Shown piece by piece: positions 1 to 11,902 of a DNA stretch of 64,000 nucleotides. The notes under the pieces were generated by a model that saw only the letters and a program-made list of their open reading frames with translations, was not told the DNA's origin and searched no databases. Within the stretch, counting starts at the first letter, position 1. Every line of letters begins with the position of its first letter. Source of the stretch: Cerioporus squamosus (taxonomy: Eukaryota; Basidiomycota; Agaricomycetes; Polyporales; Polyporaceae); the NCBI GenBank assembly GCA_022592435.1, contig JABYQS010000036.1:186001-250000 (forward strand). Reading direction: 5' to 3'. Made by a program: the position numbers and the translations under genes.

Positions 1-194
1 GAGTATGGGAGGAAGTGTTCAATGAACTTCGTTGGTGGTATAGGCCCAAGGATGTACTCTTTGGAGTCTCGAAAGTGCTCCCTATTGCGAGCCTTGCCGA
101 ACTCTGGGTCGAGGCCCTTGGGACTGAAGGTTGCAGGATCCAGAGCCATTGGGATGTTGTAGACGCATGATGACGATGTCTGAGCTGCGGGCAT
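1..194 (-). CDS. FunK1-type protein kinase, 5' end only (cut by window edge)
   Basis: Reading leftwards from an ATG at 192-194, the frame stays open to the window edge. It begins MPAAQTSSSCVYNIP and reaches a segment YILGPIPPTKFIEHFL. Both pieces match the N-terminus of the FunK1 genes further right in this window (CVYDVPM in the gene at 17480; YIIGPMPPDRFLQAFL in the gene at 13408). It is therefore the start of a fifth FunK1 copy whose catalytic part lies outside the window. FunK1 is a fungal-specific kinase-like family expanded in agaricomycetes; substrates are unknown. The copy is head-to-tail with the decayed copy at 884-3941, about 690 bp away. The N-terminal match is short, so the call rests on similarity to the in-window paralogues. 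Confidence 0.6.
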   Translation of the reverse strand, partial: MPAAQTSSSCVYNIPMALDPATFSPKGLDPEFGKARNREHFRDSKEYILGPIPPTKFIEHFLPY

Positions 195-883
195 CTCGAG
201 TGGCGAGGACTGAGCACATCAGCGACGGGTGAACCAGAGGACTAGATCAAGTTAACCGCCAACCACGACTGCCAGCAGGGCGTGGTGCCACTGGTTGTAC
301 GTTACGTTCTCAAGCGTTCATTCTGCGATGGTGGGAGCGGCGAACGAGCGCCCGGCCCGGAGCAGTTCCATGTCAGCGCCTGTTTGCTGCTATGTTACCA
401 CGACAGACTGTAGACATATGTCCCAACGTTGTCGACGGGACAAAAGCACATGCTATTAGTCACCGCGCGAGGTTAGCTTTCGGCCGAGGTTCAGTACTTC
501 TGAAACGAGACAAAAGGTATCCTCGCGCGGCATAAATATATAAGTACATGCCGCGCCTTTTCGCGCGCCCGTCCAAGCCGCGTGTAAGTATCCCTGCCGT
601 GTACGCAAAACCGTACTTATATCGCGCCCGCTGCAACCAATCAAGACTCCTACTACTAGTATGAACGCGTACAGTACGTGTCCGTCTGCGAGTCCTGTTC
701 ATCACCGTTCTCTTTCGCTAGCACGCCCAGCACGTCCTCCTCGAGCTCTACCCTTCTCCATAGATCCACGGACAGTCCTATCACTTCCGACGGAAACCCT
801 ACGCCTTGTGAGGGTCCCGATGCTGGAGGTATCCTTCTCTTCGCCCATGGTGGAGTGCGACATTGTCGACCGATCCATGTCAC
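195..883. other. Intergenic spacer between two minus-strand FunK1 copies
   Basis: No gene is supported here. Short open frames occur on both strands without recognisable motifs or exon structure. The only structure noticed is the inverted repeat at 525-556, whose loop is TATA-like. Confidence 0.5.
525..556. repeat. Perfect 9-bp inverted repeat around a TATA-like core
   Basis: GCGCGGCAT at 525-533 is the exact reverse complement of ATGCCGCGC at 548-556. The 14-base loop (534-547) contains ATATATAA. It lies 330 bp upstream of the start of the FunK1 fragment at the left edge. It could be a core-promoter element in a hairpin context, a remnant of a small inverted-repeat element, or chance. Confidence 0.5.
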
Positions 884-3800
884 TCATGCAGGAGGAGGAT
901 GGAGGGACATCGTAGCCTGTGCCACCGATCCTAGAGATCCGTCGTCAGGAGCATCCACCTGTGGGCTATAGCGGGCCTGCTTGGGCTCCGGTGCTCCCTC
1001 ATCCTGTGAATGGGCCCGCTTCCGCTTCGGACTAGCTTGGGTGGGCTGGTGAGGATGCGGAAGTGCGCTGTGGGGTACAAGTTGGTGGAAATGCTCTGAA
1101 TAGCGCGCGATGTTGTCGATGCGGTCATTGTAGGACAGGGTAGGTGCATCATGACTCGCCAGTATCCTCCTCCACAGGACATCCAAAGTATCCGGAGTCC
1201 ATTCCCTCGATTCCACCGGTGCATCAACGCCAGGAGTCGATTGATAGTGAGGGTTCGCAGTCTGACTACGATGCGGATGATGGAGATCCATGACTTGGGT
1301 GAGCCAACCCTGCAATGCGCGCGAGTGCCACTGCAGAGTCTTCGTGTATCGCTGTGCATCATGTTCGCCAGCTTCCCCGAACCTCCGCTGGGCAGCCCAT
1401 CGGCGACGATCTGGAAGTAGTCGAAGATCGCCCTTAGGATGTTCCGCAATGTCACTCCGTCGCCGTTATGAGGACACCAGAGCAATGCACAATACATCAC
1501 CACGTAGAGGATTGATTCCATGTCGTGCTGAATAGTGTGCCGTATCATGTGCAGTGCCTTGTACTGCGCGAGTTGTTCATCACTCATGCCAGCCGGTGGC
1601 TCCATATTTGATGCATGGCTGTTAGCGCATATCTCGTACGCCAAGAACTGCCATGTCGCCTGTGACAAGTAAGCCATAATCGGCGTACTCGGACGGAAGA
1701 CCCACTCACCGAGACCTCGCATTCTTCACGTGGACCAGCCCTTTCGCTGTCTCTGGAGAGATCCCAATCTACGAGGTAACCTCTCCTTGATCTGCTATGC
1801 GATACGCTGACTCCAGGATTGACAAGAATGATGTTTCCAGGGGAGATGTCTCTATGTAGACGATTGGCCTTCTCGTATGCTTGCTTGGAGGCTGCTCGGT
1901 ACATGATACAAGTGAGCATGGCGTTGTTATCAATAATACTGAACTTGCCTCGAAAAGCATCGTATGCCGCGTGAAGCAACTCTGCTGTCCCTCTGAGACG
2001 CAAGAGGGTGTAGCCCGCAACGCCGAGCACCATCCGGTAATGGTATCGCTTCGCGACGACGATCCTGGACATATCCGTCACTTGACGTCCGCAAACCCAA
2101 AGGCTCCCAAGTAGTCTGGGTGATTGTCGTCTGAACGCCTGCCCGAGCACAAGGTGCATATTAGCTCTGAGGCCTGCAGACGAGGGGTGGTTTATATATA
2201 TATACCTGAGTACCTGATGCGAACCTCACCCACATTATTCTTGACCTCGAGAACCTGAGGCACATCCCCATGATATACCACTTGGGGAACATTCTCAACT
2301 CCCTCTCATTGAGATGGTTGATAACATCACCCTCTCGTTCAGATACTACGTCATAGCCGCCAAGTATCCTTCAGAAAGACGACCTTGTCGATAGTCTCGT
2401 CATATGCCCAATAAGCACGAGTACCCCGTCCCGCGACGGACAGCGGCACCACCATGGGCCGAGAAACAAGCAAACGCCTTCCTTCCTTGGCATTAGCATG
2501 GGGAGCTGCTGGTTCTGGAAGATGGATAGAGGTGACGGATCCCTTCTGAGAGTGCTCGTCCAGTAGACGGCCCAGATCTGAGGCGTTTTGGACGTCCACC
2601 TGGGTACAGATGTGTGCTGCTATCTTCTTGTGGAAGATCTTCTCCTCGGTTCTCGTCGCTGGCCCGACAGTAAGGTCATATCCTCTGTCGGCGTCCGAGA
2701 TATGTGCGAAGCACCACACGAAGTCGCAGAGGAGTTCTGGACGCTCGTGTATGTCGAACTTCTTGGACACAATCGCGCCGGCGCGATCCCACCGGATGAA
2801 GCGGGCAGACGTGCCAGACAGGGAAATAGAGAAACAGCAATGCCGATGTTGCCGCTTGGACGCCTCGGCGGCGTAGTTGACTGCTTGGCCTAGATCCCTG
2901 ACGGCATCGGTACGAGCGATGCCATCGCGGCCCTTGAGAACAAACTGCCAGTAATCACGATTGTCGGTGTCGTCGGGAGGGTCAGTGAAAAAGTCTTGTC
3001 CCTCCGTCGCTTTGATCTCGAACCAAAAAGCGACGAAGCCCATGTGGGCAGGCCTCGCAGAAGGGTTTGACTTCGGGTGTCCTACTCCATGCAGGAGTGT
3101 GTCCGGGTAGCAGCAAATGTCCGGTTTCACGGAACCCATTGCACCACCTGGTCCGGATTGGTCGGCATAGACGGAAGTATCCCAGAAGGTGAAATTCGGG
3201 CAGCGCCGCACGTTATTGGTGGTACTGCGGAAATTCAGAGCATCGGTCTACGATAACACGATGTCCCACATCTATCACTCTTCTGCAGATATTCATGACG
3301 GTTCTGCTCACCAGTGGCTTGTAGATACGCTGCTCCGTCGTCCCGTGCTTCGGCACCTTTTCAAACGCTCTGACAGAAGACGGTTGCCTCCTGCGGTCGA
3401 CGTTGTCACGATGCAAGAATGTATCAAGGAAGGCTTCGGCAGGCATTGGTCCGAGGAAGGACTTCATCGACTCCCTGCCCAGTCTGCGGTAATGCTCTTC
3501 GGCAGTCTTGTTGTCACATCCGTAGGTCTGGCCGCTTGTCTCCGTCATGGAGACCGTGGGTATTGGGATGTCCCAAGGACCTGTGCCCGACTTCTCGGCC
3601 GAAGGTTCGTCTGAAAGACTGCATGAGGGAATGGGGACATCTGGAGAAGTAGAGGAATCCGAGGGGATGGGGGATAGACCGGAGAAGAGGGAGGACGAGC
3701 CTGAAGGGAGAGACGACGAGTTTGAAGGGAGGGACGACGAGCCTGAAGGGAGAGACGACGAGCCAGAGGGAAGAGCCGATGAACCAGAGGGGAGAGACGA

Positions 3801-3941
3801 CGAACCAGAGGGAAGAGGGGACGAGTCGGAGGGTAGAGACGAGTCTGAAAGGAGAGAGGATGAGCTCGAGGAGTCGCCTACGCCCTGGAGAGACCGATGG
3901 AAGAGTAGATAGGGCGGTGTAGCGACTTCAGCGAGGTGCAC
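884..3941 (-). pseudogene. FunK1 protein kinase, decayed copy with several frameshifts
   Basis: FunK1 order is recognisable from high to low coordinate: a Ser-rich N-terminal tract (21-bp repeat), the N-terminal motif FLGPMPAEAFLDTFL, a central block ending FLKDTWR with the presumed ATP-binding Lys, the catalytic loop HRDISPGNIILV, a DWD metal-binding motif, and the C-terminal HDMES helix. Compared with the intact paralogues, the frame breaks at least three times: an extra base at about 2356 straight after the TGGCGG codons, a lost base at about 2294, and a frame change at about 1355-1362 before the C-terminal segment. The acceptor at about 3225 also runs into a TAA in the expected phase. Splice sites are mostly retained, so decay looks recent. 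The intron after the RGTAEL segment would use a GC donor (AG/GCAAGT). The start is not resolved; 3941 is only the open limit of the frame. Assembly errors could mimic some breaks, but three or four in one copy favour a pseudogene. Confidence 0.72.
3694..3858 (-). repeat. 21-bp tandem repeat encoding a Ser-rich LPSGSSS array
   Basis: Seven near-identical 21-bp units run from 3694 to 3840 (consensus on the plus strand gacgagcctgaagggagaga plus one c), followed by a degenerate 18-bp unit. On the minus strand each unit encodes the heptad LPSGSSS. It lies in the N-terminal part of the decayed FunK1 copy. The other FunK1 genes in this window have no such array, so it is a copy-specific expansion. 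Confidence 0.9.
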
Positions 3942-4376
3942 ACACGTAAGAAATCAGATACGTACAGGCGTTGTCATGTGTGAGGATAGAAAGCAAAACT
4001 AGTCAGGATGGGGGCATAGGGAGTGGTCGTATCTTGAGGAGATGAGATGGGCTGTCCTGTCAAACCGGGACATGGCTGCCTCATGGAAGACCTCCCACGC
4101 ATTGCCATTATGTCACGGCAGCGCGGTCTGTGGGAGAACATGTGTAGAGCTGCGTCCGCCGACCCACGCCCGACGATGGTATCCACACCGTGATACAGCG
4201 ACAAACAACGCATAGCAGAAAAGCACGAATATTCATTGCGTGTTGCGGGCACCTCACGTAACCACCTTGCGAGAACGCGTACAACTGAGACGAACGTCAA
4301 TAACAGAGTGCCGAAAAGAACGCAAGGCACTGACCAGAATACATATCTGATCCAGTTGGCGCCTAGACGGAGCTAA
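3942..4376. other. Intergenic spacer, 5' side of decayed FunK1 and 3' side of bms1
   Basis: A minus-strand open frame at 3974-4330 shows no family motif and no splice connection. A short first exon of the FunK1 copy may lie here, as in the paralogue at 13408 whose first exon is only 12 bp, but it could not be placed. Confidence 0.4.
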
Positions 4377-7300
4377 TCATGTCTTCCTCCGCTTGCTGCT
4401 TCGCCCACCCTCTAGATCAGCCTCCCTCTTACTCTTCATCCCAGCCGCGCGCATGTACTCCTTCCGCTTCTCCTTCTCCTTCTCGCTTTTCTTCGCCTCC
4501 TCCTTCTCGACTTTCTTCCTATGCTCTGCCCTCTTCTCCTCTTTCTTCTCCTTCCTCCTCGCAATCTGATCCTTCCTCAACGCGCGCACCTGCTGCAGCA
4601 GCGCCATCGCCTTCTTCTCCTCTGGCTCCAGGATGACCGCGCGCTTCTGCATGTACGTCGCGCGATGCTGCGGTTTCATGAGCTTCGGCTTCGATGCGTA
4701 CGGGAGCGCGGCCTGAAGCTTCTTCGGGACTTTGAGCGGGTTAAAGCGCCTAGCGGGCCGCTCAACGGGCTTGTAGATCGAGTTGACGTTCGTGGGGGTC
4801 TTGAGACCCTGCTCGCGCCGGACCTGTCCCGTCAGGCGCATGCCCTGCCAGTGTTCCTTGTCCGAGAGGAGGAGAGAGGTAACGGGATTGTAAAATTTAC
4901 GCGGCTGGATTGAGTACCACGCACGCAGGAAAACGATGTCTGGGGTGCACGTCAGTCACCTCCCAGGAAATAACCACCGGCAGTGACGCATAACCACCCG
5001 ATGGTTAGTATAGGTAGTTGAGACTCACCACTCATGAGGATCTTGTCCTCGAAAGTAGCTCGGAAAGCGCCATCCGGCTTCGGCAACGCCTTCTTGACCT
5101 GTCCCCGGATGCCGGACACTGTCCTGATGTTAGCGCCCTCGAACTTCGCAACCTCAAGCGCCGAGGTGAACATGTCCTTGATGAACGCCGTGTTCTTGAA
5201 GATCTTGAACGGCACGCCGGTCAGCTTGATCTTCTTCACGATCTTGGTCGACCGGTCGATGTCGAGCACGACGCCAGTCGCGCTGACGCGGAAACCAGGA
5301 CTATCCCGACTGAGCGCGTTGAAGGCACAGAAGCCGGTATTTGGCAGCGCCGCGGGCCCGTAGAACGTTGCGTAGCAGTGCATGTGCTCGGGAGTGTACT
5401 TGAGCATGCGCATCCGGATGGAGTGGTCGTCAAGCGAGTAGATCGGCACCGTCTGGAACCGCCGCCAGCCAAGCGACAGGATGAGCGGGTCGTTCGTCTT
5501 GAGCGTCTTCGCAAACCACCGGTGACGCTTGATGCGCACTTGCACATAGCCGAAGCGCTCCTCTGCTGGGAGCAGGCCGCCAACTACTATGGGGTACGTG
5601 GGGTCGAAGTTCTCTACCATCTCGGCGGGAACGGATGTGAGCTCGAGGCGGACGTACGAGCCCGGGCGGTAGCCTTCGAGCAGAGCGCGTGCCTCTGGGT
5701 CCACCACACCCTCGAACTCGGCGCGATTGAGCTGCTGCTGGCGAGCCATGGCCTCCTTCGCCTCAGTGTAGAAGTCGGCCTTGGCGGCGTCGGGCTCGTC
5801 GTACTGCTCGTCGAACTTGCGCTTCAGCTCGGCCTTCTTCGCAGCGAGCGAGGCGGCATCCTTGTTCAGGGATGGTTTCCCCTCGCCGTCGTCGCCTTCG
5901 CCATCCTCCATGTCTTCGTCGTCTCTGCCCTGCAACCCCTCCTCATCGTCCATCTCTTCGTACGGCTCACCATTCGAATCGAGTCCCTCCGCAGGCTGCG
6001 AAGACTGGCCGGTGATGAAGAGGTGTCGTATTGACTCCAGCAGTTCTTCGTCTTCCCACTCCTTCAACTCCTCCGCATTCATAGGTTCCTTGGTCCGGTC
6101 CAGCTCCTCCTCCACCTTTGCAGGCGCAGTGCTCTTGACTGTGAAGAAGTCGTCGTCATCCATACCGGGTGCACCAGAGGAAGGAGCGTCCGGGTCTCCG
6201 GTGCCATCGAGACCAAGGATGGACTCTGGGGAAGCATTGGAGTTGTAGATGAGTTTCGTCCAGTCTTTCCGTTTCCGTGTACGCGAAGACTGCTCGAAGG
6301 CAGCCCGAGCCTTCTCGCTGAGGTTCTGCTTCCACTGCGGAACATCTTCATCGTCATCCTCCTCGCCCTCCTCGCCGCTTGGGACGTCGACCGCGTCATC
6401 GTCATCGAAACGCACGAAACGTCGAGAGGGCCCTGGGTCATCATCGTCTTCTCCACCGAGATCCGAATCGCTCTCTGCGTAATCGACCTGCCCACGCTGG
6501 CCATTTGACGTCGACAGCCCATGCATTGACCGTCGAACGGTACGAGGAGCTGAGCGACCGTGATCGCCAAGAGCCGCTTCATCGTCTTCGGGGATATCCA
6601 ACTCCTCATCCGAGAAGCCATCCTCGGAACCAACTCCCTCGTCCTCCTCGCCACTGAGGTCCTCGTCATCATCGTCATCGCTATACTCTTCTTCCGAACC
6701 AGACGCCTCCGACGCATCGCTCTCCGAACCAAGTCTGCTCGGTCCCGCCTCCGCCTGTACCGATAGAGGACGGGAAGAGGAACCGAACAGGCGGATCTGG
6801 CTCTTCGCAACCACGTCTTCGAGCGTAGAGCTGACGTCCTGGAGGTCGAGCACCATCTTCTCTCCCTCGCCCGGATCTACATATAGGTTTGCAGGTCAGA
6901 TGTGCGAAGTGTATAGAAGAATGGTAGATACGCACTCTCCATCCCGCCTTTGGTGAAGTTCCCGGGTACGTTGATGTACACGGCATCCTTGTCGTAGATG
7001 ACGCCGCCGACGTCGCTCATAGGGGCATGAATGAGGAGCTTCTTCTTTTCGCTCAACTTCCGCCGCTTCTCCGACTCGGCGTCGGGAAGAGGACATGGGT
7101 CGCCAAGGAGCTGGACACTCTTCACGTCGAGGTCACCCACACCAGGTATGTGTACCTTCGTACCTAGCCGGTAGTTGGTGCCGCGCAGGTAGCCGTAGAG
7201 GGTGACGGTACGATCGCACTTCCCTTTGGATGCACGGACCTCCTCGCGAGGGGTAAGATCCTCGAAGCGGTCCGCAAGCAGGTAAGGATGCGAGTTGCGG

Positions 7301-8136
7301 AAGACGAGGGGGCGGAACTTCATGACGGATATGAAGCGGGACAGATTGAGGATCTCAGTGTCGGGGTAGCGACCATTCAGGACGCCAGAGAGGTAAAAGA
7401 GCTTGGCACCTTGGTAAATCTCGGTCCAGAAGCGCTTCTTGAGAGCCTTCTTGGTCGCGCGAAGGGTGGCTGCCTTCTTGATCAGGTCAAGGTGCGTGAG
7501 GACACCTATGACTTTCGGGAAGCCGTGGGATTGAAGAATGTTCAGGAACTCGAAGGTTTCCTGCAATAATGTCGACATGGAGGACATGGTACCGAACTGT
7601 GTCTGGCACGCACCATTTCAAAGCCGTAAGACCCGTCAATCATTAGCAGAACTAAATCTGCAACCTTCGCAATGTCGATCATGGAGTTGAGGTCGTTGTT
7701 GCACTCCACGAAGGTGATACGCTTCTTCTTCCCGCTGACGACGGTGACCGGACCCTGTATTTGGTTGAGAGTCTGTTTGGTGTACCGTCGGATAAGAGAC
7801 TTCATCAGAGTAGTCTTTCCGACGCCCGGAGGGCCGACGATAGCAACGACAGTAGGAGGGGGTTGGTCATCTGGAGTGCGGTCGACGAGGGGGACATGGA
7901 GGCGAGTCTGGTCGCGTTCAGCTGTACGACGGCCCTGCCTCTCTGCTCTCCGACCAGACTTAGGTGCGAATGCCTAGGACAGAGTGGTTAGCATGGAGTT
8001 CGCCCGATGGAGGTTGCTGACATGCCTTTTCGTTGAAGCCATGCTGCTTCTCTTTGCCCTTGGCTTTCGCGGACTTTTTCTTCTCTGCCTTCGCACCCGA
8101 CTGGGCGGGTCTGTGCGCCTTGTGGGTTTGCTCCAT
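4377..8136 (-). CDS. bms1: Ribosome biogenesis GTPase Bms1
   Basis: Bms1 is a nucleolar GTPase of the small-subunit processome; with Rcl1 it acts in early 18S rRNA processing. The start is the ATG at 8134-8136 ([14 protein letters not shown]), followed by a Lys-rich stretch, a P-loop [15 protein letters not shown], the AARP2CN-type region that begins after the G domain, a long acidic Asp/Glu-rich and Ser-rich linker (about 6850-6000), and the conserved C-terminal RIBIOP_C block containing [12 protein letters not shown] and [14 protein letters not shown]. The protein ends in a charged Lys/Glu coiled-coil-like tail, SSKRRKT, with stop at 4377-4379. There are several short introns (for example near 7970-8030, 7590-7615, 6870-6935, 4940-5030). 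Length and domain order are normal for the family. It diverges from the Ppc89-like gene with only 257 bp between start codons, suggesting a shared promoter region. Confidence 0.93.
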
Positions 8137-8393
8137 GTCGACCTGGCGGACGAGCAGAGCACAGAGTAGATAGGCAGGCCGAGCGAGCAGAGGGCAGGAA
8201 GGAGTTGCAGCGCGGTCGCGAGACGATCGGACCGGGCGCCTCGAAAAACTGAGCGTGGACCGCTCGCGAGCACGTGACTGACGCGTTGTTGTTGAAGGGC
8301 TCGGCGCCTGGGATCGAACCACGTCCTCGTCGTCTTCCCCCTCCTCCGCGCCGGCCTTCGGTCTCTCTGCGACACCTCTCTCATCCGGCAGCT
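8137..8393. promoter_or_regulatory. Divergent promoter region between bms1 and the Ppc89-like gene
   Basis: These 257 bp separate two outward-facing start codons (bms1 at 8136, Ppc89-like at 8394), so both promoters must lie here or overlap the genes. The region is GC-rich and no clear TATA box is visible, as is usual for fungal housekeeping genes. Confidence 0.5.
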
Positions 8394-11300
8394 ATGTCAA
8401 GGCGGGCAGCGCAGCTTGACTTCTCTATCAGGGGCGACGAGCAGGAGCACCAACGCGTCCTCCTCGAGCACAATCTACAGCACACAGACCTCTCTCTCCA
8501 CCTCTCATCCACCCCAGACGAGTACTCCGACGTAGAGTACCCCCGCCACGCCTCAGTGCCTTCTCCGCCTTTTTCTGCCTTTGCCTCTTTTGACCATCGT
8601 TCTGGCGACGACTTCGACCCTCATGAGCAAAGCAGATTCCATGCGTGGTCGTATCATACGGAGGACGGCGTGCAGCCATACGCCGCCGAATCGCTCTCCA
8701 CCGCAGCCCACCACGCAAGTGCGCTCACTATCAGTGCCGGTCTGGGAGGAGGACGAGCACCCAGGAGGGATCTCAGCCTCAGTGGGGCCGAATACGATCC
8801 CGACCGTCCACTTCACGGTATCATGGCTGGAATCGCCGGACGCGTGAGAGGGTTCGATGCCAACTCGACGCGATCGAGACAAATCGTTCGTCATTCTTCC
8901 TCTCTCATTCCATCTCAATGTTTGATACCGTGCGACCCTACAGACCGCAAGTGTCGTCGACTTCGATCCGCTCGTTGTGGACGACACCGCGGAGCTCGAC
9001 CGTGTCCTCCAATCCGGACATGCCCCCCCTGGTACTATCCGATCTGCGCGCTCTTCGTCTCCATCATCCAGCTCAGACACGAACGAGCCCCTGTCCCCAC
9101 CTCCACAGCAGGAGTCGAGACCCAGACTCGCGGATGCGCTGAGCCATATGACCTTCTCTCCCAAGCGGCCTCGTAGTGCACAGGGCTTGCCATCACCTCG
9201 CCTAGCAAACATGTCTCTGCGAACCACGACGCCGGACCGGTCAGCTCTCGCACGACCTCTCCCTCCTTCATCCTCCTCCAACCTCCCCACATCCACTCCA
9301 CGTCCCCAACGTCGCATCAACCAGTCTCTATCCTACGCTCAGAACAGCGTCTCTCAACATGTTGAACCCGAGGTGAACATACTCCCGGCCACGCCCTCGC
9401 TCAAGCGCAGTCTGCGGGACAAGGACGAGTCTTCAAAATTTACCAACATGGCGCGCGGTCTGGCCAAGGAAATCGAGGCTGAAGCCGATGCGATGATGAA
9501 GCGCACCACGAGGCAAGCTACCGACGCGACACCGAAAGCGTACCACCATAGCACGATACAGGCCAAGAACCGACGTCAACGGAGTCCTCTACGAGAGATG
9601 ATGAACGAGAAAGCTCATAAGACACCACATGCGGCAACGCCTTTCAAGAGAGGTGTCCAGTTGCCGGACGTAACTGGTTTGACGTCTGCGATTGCTTCTC
9701 CCGCGAAGGTGGACGTGGAGTTCTACGGTTACGATCCGAAGGACACCACGGAGGCGGAAGGTATGTATCCCTGCTCTCTTCAATCATATACAGAAGTCTC
9801 ACCGCCGAGACTCAGCTCGTCTCATCGCTACGTTGAGTGTTGTGCAAAACAAGCTGGCGTACCTTGAAGCTGAGAATAGTGTCTCCCGCCGACGCGTGCG
9901 AGAGCTGGAGCTCGAACTAGAGGCCTGCAAGAAGGAGGTTGCACGGGAACGCACGCGCATCATGGAGCATGAGCATAGCGCGATGCGAGACGACGAGAGG
10001 CAGAGACGTGCCGCGAGCCAGCGCGAGCGCATGCAGCAACAACAGCGGAAGGCGGAAGAGGATCAGGCAGAGCTGGCCGCTACAGAGGCGCGATACAAAG
10101 CTGCTGTCGATGAGAAGAAAGGTAAGCATCCTGGTATCCCTCGCCTTGCAAGTTGCGCTGACAAGTTGCTCGACCTTCAGCACTGGAGGCTCTGATCACA
10201 ACTCTTCGCTCACATCTCACACGACTGACGGCGGAACTGTCCGAACACAAGCAGCTTCTTCATGAGCTCCGATCACTTCGCGACTCGGATGCTCGTACGC
10301 TAGCCGAGAAAGGCAAGGAGGTAGACAAGCTCAAATCCGAGGTTGAGCGCCTGGCCGGGGAAGTGGAAGTACTCCGTGGAGTGGTTGAGGAGGGATTGAA
10401 GGAGCGTCGTAGCGCTCGGGAGCAGTCAGCCAGTCATGACCATGACCAGGACAGTAGCGCTGAATCCGCCGAGGAGAGCAGCCAGGGCGAGGAAGACCCA
10501 GCACCACAGCGGGCACAGCAGCAACCGCAGATTCGCCGACCACGGGCTCCGTCAGTGCACTCCGATGAGAGTGAAGCTGAAGAGTCGGAGGAGTCTATCA
10601 GCCGTCGCTCTCCTACGCCTTCTCCAGGGCGACGTTTGGGAGCCGGAGCAGCGGACAGGACGATGAGGACCGATTATGCCACGGTTGCCTCATCTCAAGG
10701 ACCCAGTGCTAGCGTCGTCGCAAACGTCTCAAAACCCTTCCTGGACGTCGACGAGGTCAGTCGCATCGCGCAGGAAGTTGAGGAGCGTCGATCGGAGCGC
10801 TCCATCCAGTCACGTTCGCAAGACGATTCTCAGTCGCAATCTGGCTCGGCTTCTCAAGACGGGTCGCGTAGCTGGTCACGTAATCCCCAACCCAACCAAT
10901 CGCGGATGGTTTCGCGTGCTGGCTCGCCGTCCATGATGCTCGAAGGCGACCCTTCTGCCAGTGGTTCTGCCCCTCAGGTCCCGCTCGCGCAACTGGAGCA
11001 CTCCGTCCGCTTCGCCGGCGAGCCCAGCCAAACGGAAAGCAGTCGTCCTCCCTCGCCCCGTGCCCCAGCGGACATCACTCAGCAGCCTGCCGCGCCTCCT
11101 CGGCCTACTGCCCCCACCCCTGCCGCAGCGAGCCAAACGCGGCGTGCACGCACTGCTCCGCAGCCACAGGCCGCCGCAGATGCACCGTTCCCTCAGATCC
11201 GCGGGGCACGCCTCGAGCGAATGTTCTTTTCCGCCCCGGAGCACAATGCGGAGACCTGCACGATGTGCCATAGAAGGAGACGGCGACGTCCCGTTGAGGT

Positions 11301-11902
11301 CGAGCAGGCCGCCGAGTGGGTGCAGGAGCGCTCGAGGGTGCATCAGTACCACGAGGAGGAGGAAGACGAGGGATTCGTTGAGGGACCGGATGTGCGAGAA
11401 CACCAACGGAGAGGCTATCCTGCCAAGGCTGCGAGGGACCGGATGGACGATCGAGTGCCGCCGCAGACGGTGCTGACGCGGGTGTTGAGAGAACTTGAGG
11501 ATGACTTCGCGCATTACAAGAGGTACGTGCGCTTTGTGTCTTTCCTGATGGGGTGGAGCTAACCAATGGTTCAGTATATATGTGGAGCTTGCGGATCAGT
11601 ACAAGGACATGGACCCGGTGTCCAATGTCGTCAAGCGAAACGTGCTCGCTGACCATCTGCGTGAAGTCATTGACATCCTCGAGCAGAAGGTAAGCTCCAA
11701 TTCCCCGTGGTACGAGCGAGCGTGTCTCTGACCTACTGGATCTCAGGGCAATCAGATAGCCTCTCTTTATGACCTGCTGACATTCAAGGACAAGCCTGTC
11801 AGCGAGTCCGTCGTCCCTGACAAGCCCCCCTCCCGCAGCGCGCCTCCCACCTTCGGCCCGTCACAAGGGCGAGCGCACGTCCGTACATACCCAGGCTCAT
11901 AG
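8394..11902 (+). CDS. Ppc89/Cep57-like centrosome or spindle-pole-body protein
   Basis: The likely role is a structural coiled-coil component of the spindle pole body that binds microtubules or anchors other proteins, by analogy with S. pombe Ppc89 and animal Cep57. The start is ATG 8394 (MSRRAAQLDFSIRG). The first exon ends at 8843 and the second begins at 8944. A Ser/Pro-rich disordered N-terminal third is followed by long Glu/Arg/Leu-rich heptads (about 9830-10420), then another disordered region. The C-terminal Cep57 microtubule-binding-like block contains a CTMC motif, then PQTVLTRVLRELEDDF, VELADQYKDMDP and SLYDLLTFKDK, spread over three exons. Stop is at 11900-11902. The C-terminal block is the diagnostic part; the middle is low complexity. 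Confidence 0.85.

Noticed and set aside
5018..6034. 338-codon plus-strand open frame inside bms1
   Set aside because: Antisense shadow of Bms1 coding exons; no family features.
8305..8335. T-arm-like sequence (GGTTCGATCCC on the minus strand)
   Set aside because: No matching acceptor, D-arm or anticodon stem lies around it, and the stem has a mismatch. It falls in the bms1/Ppc89 promoter region and is probably chance.
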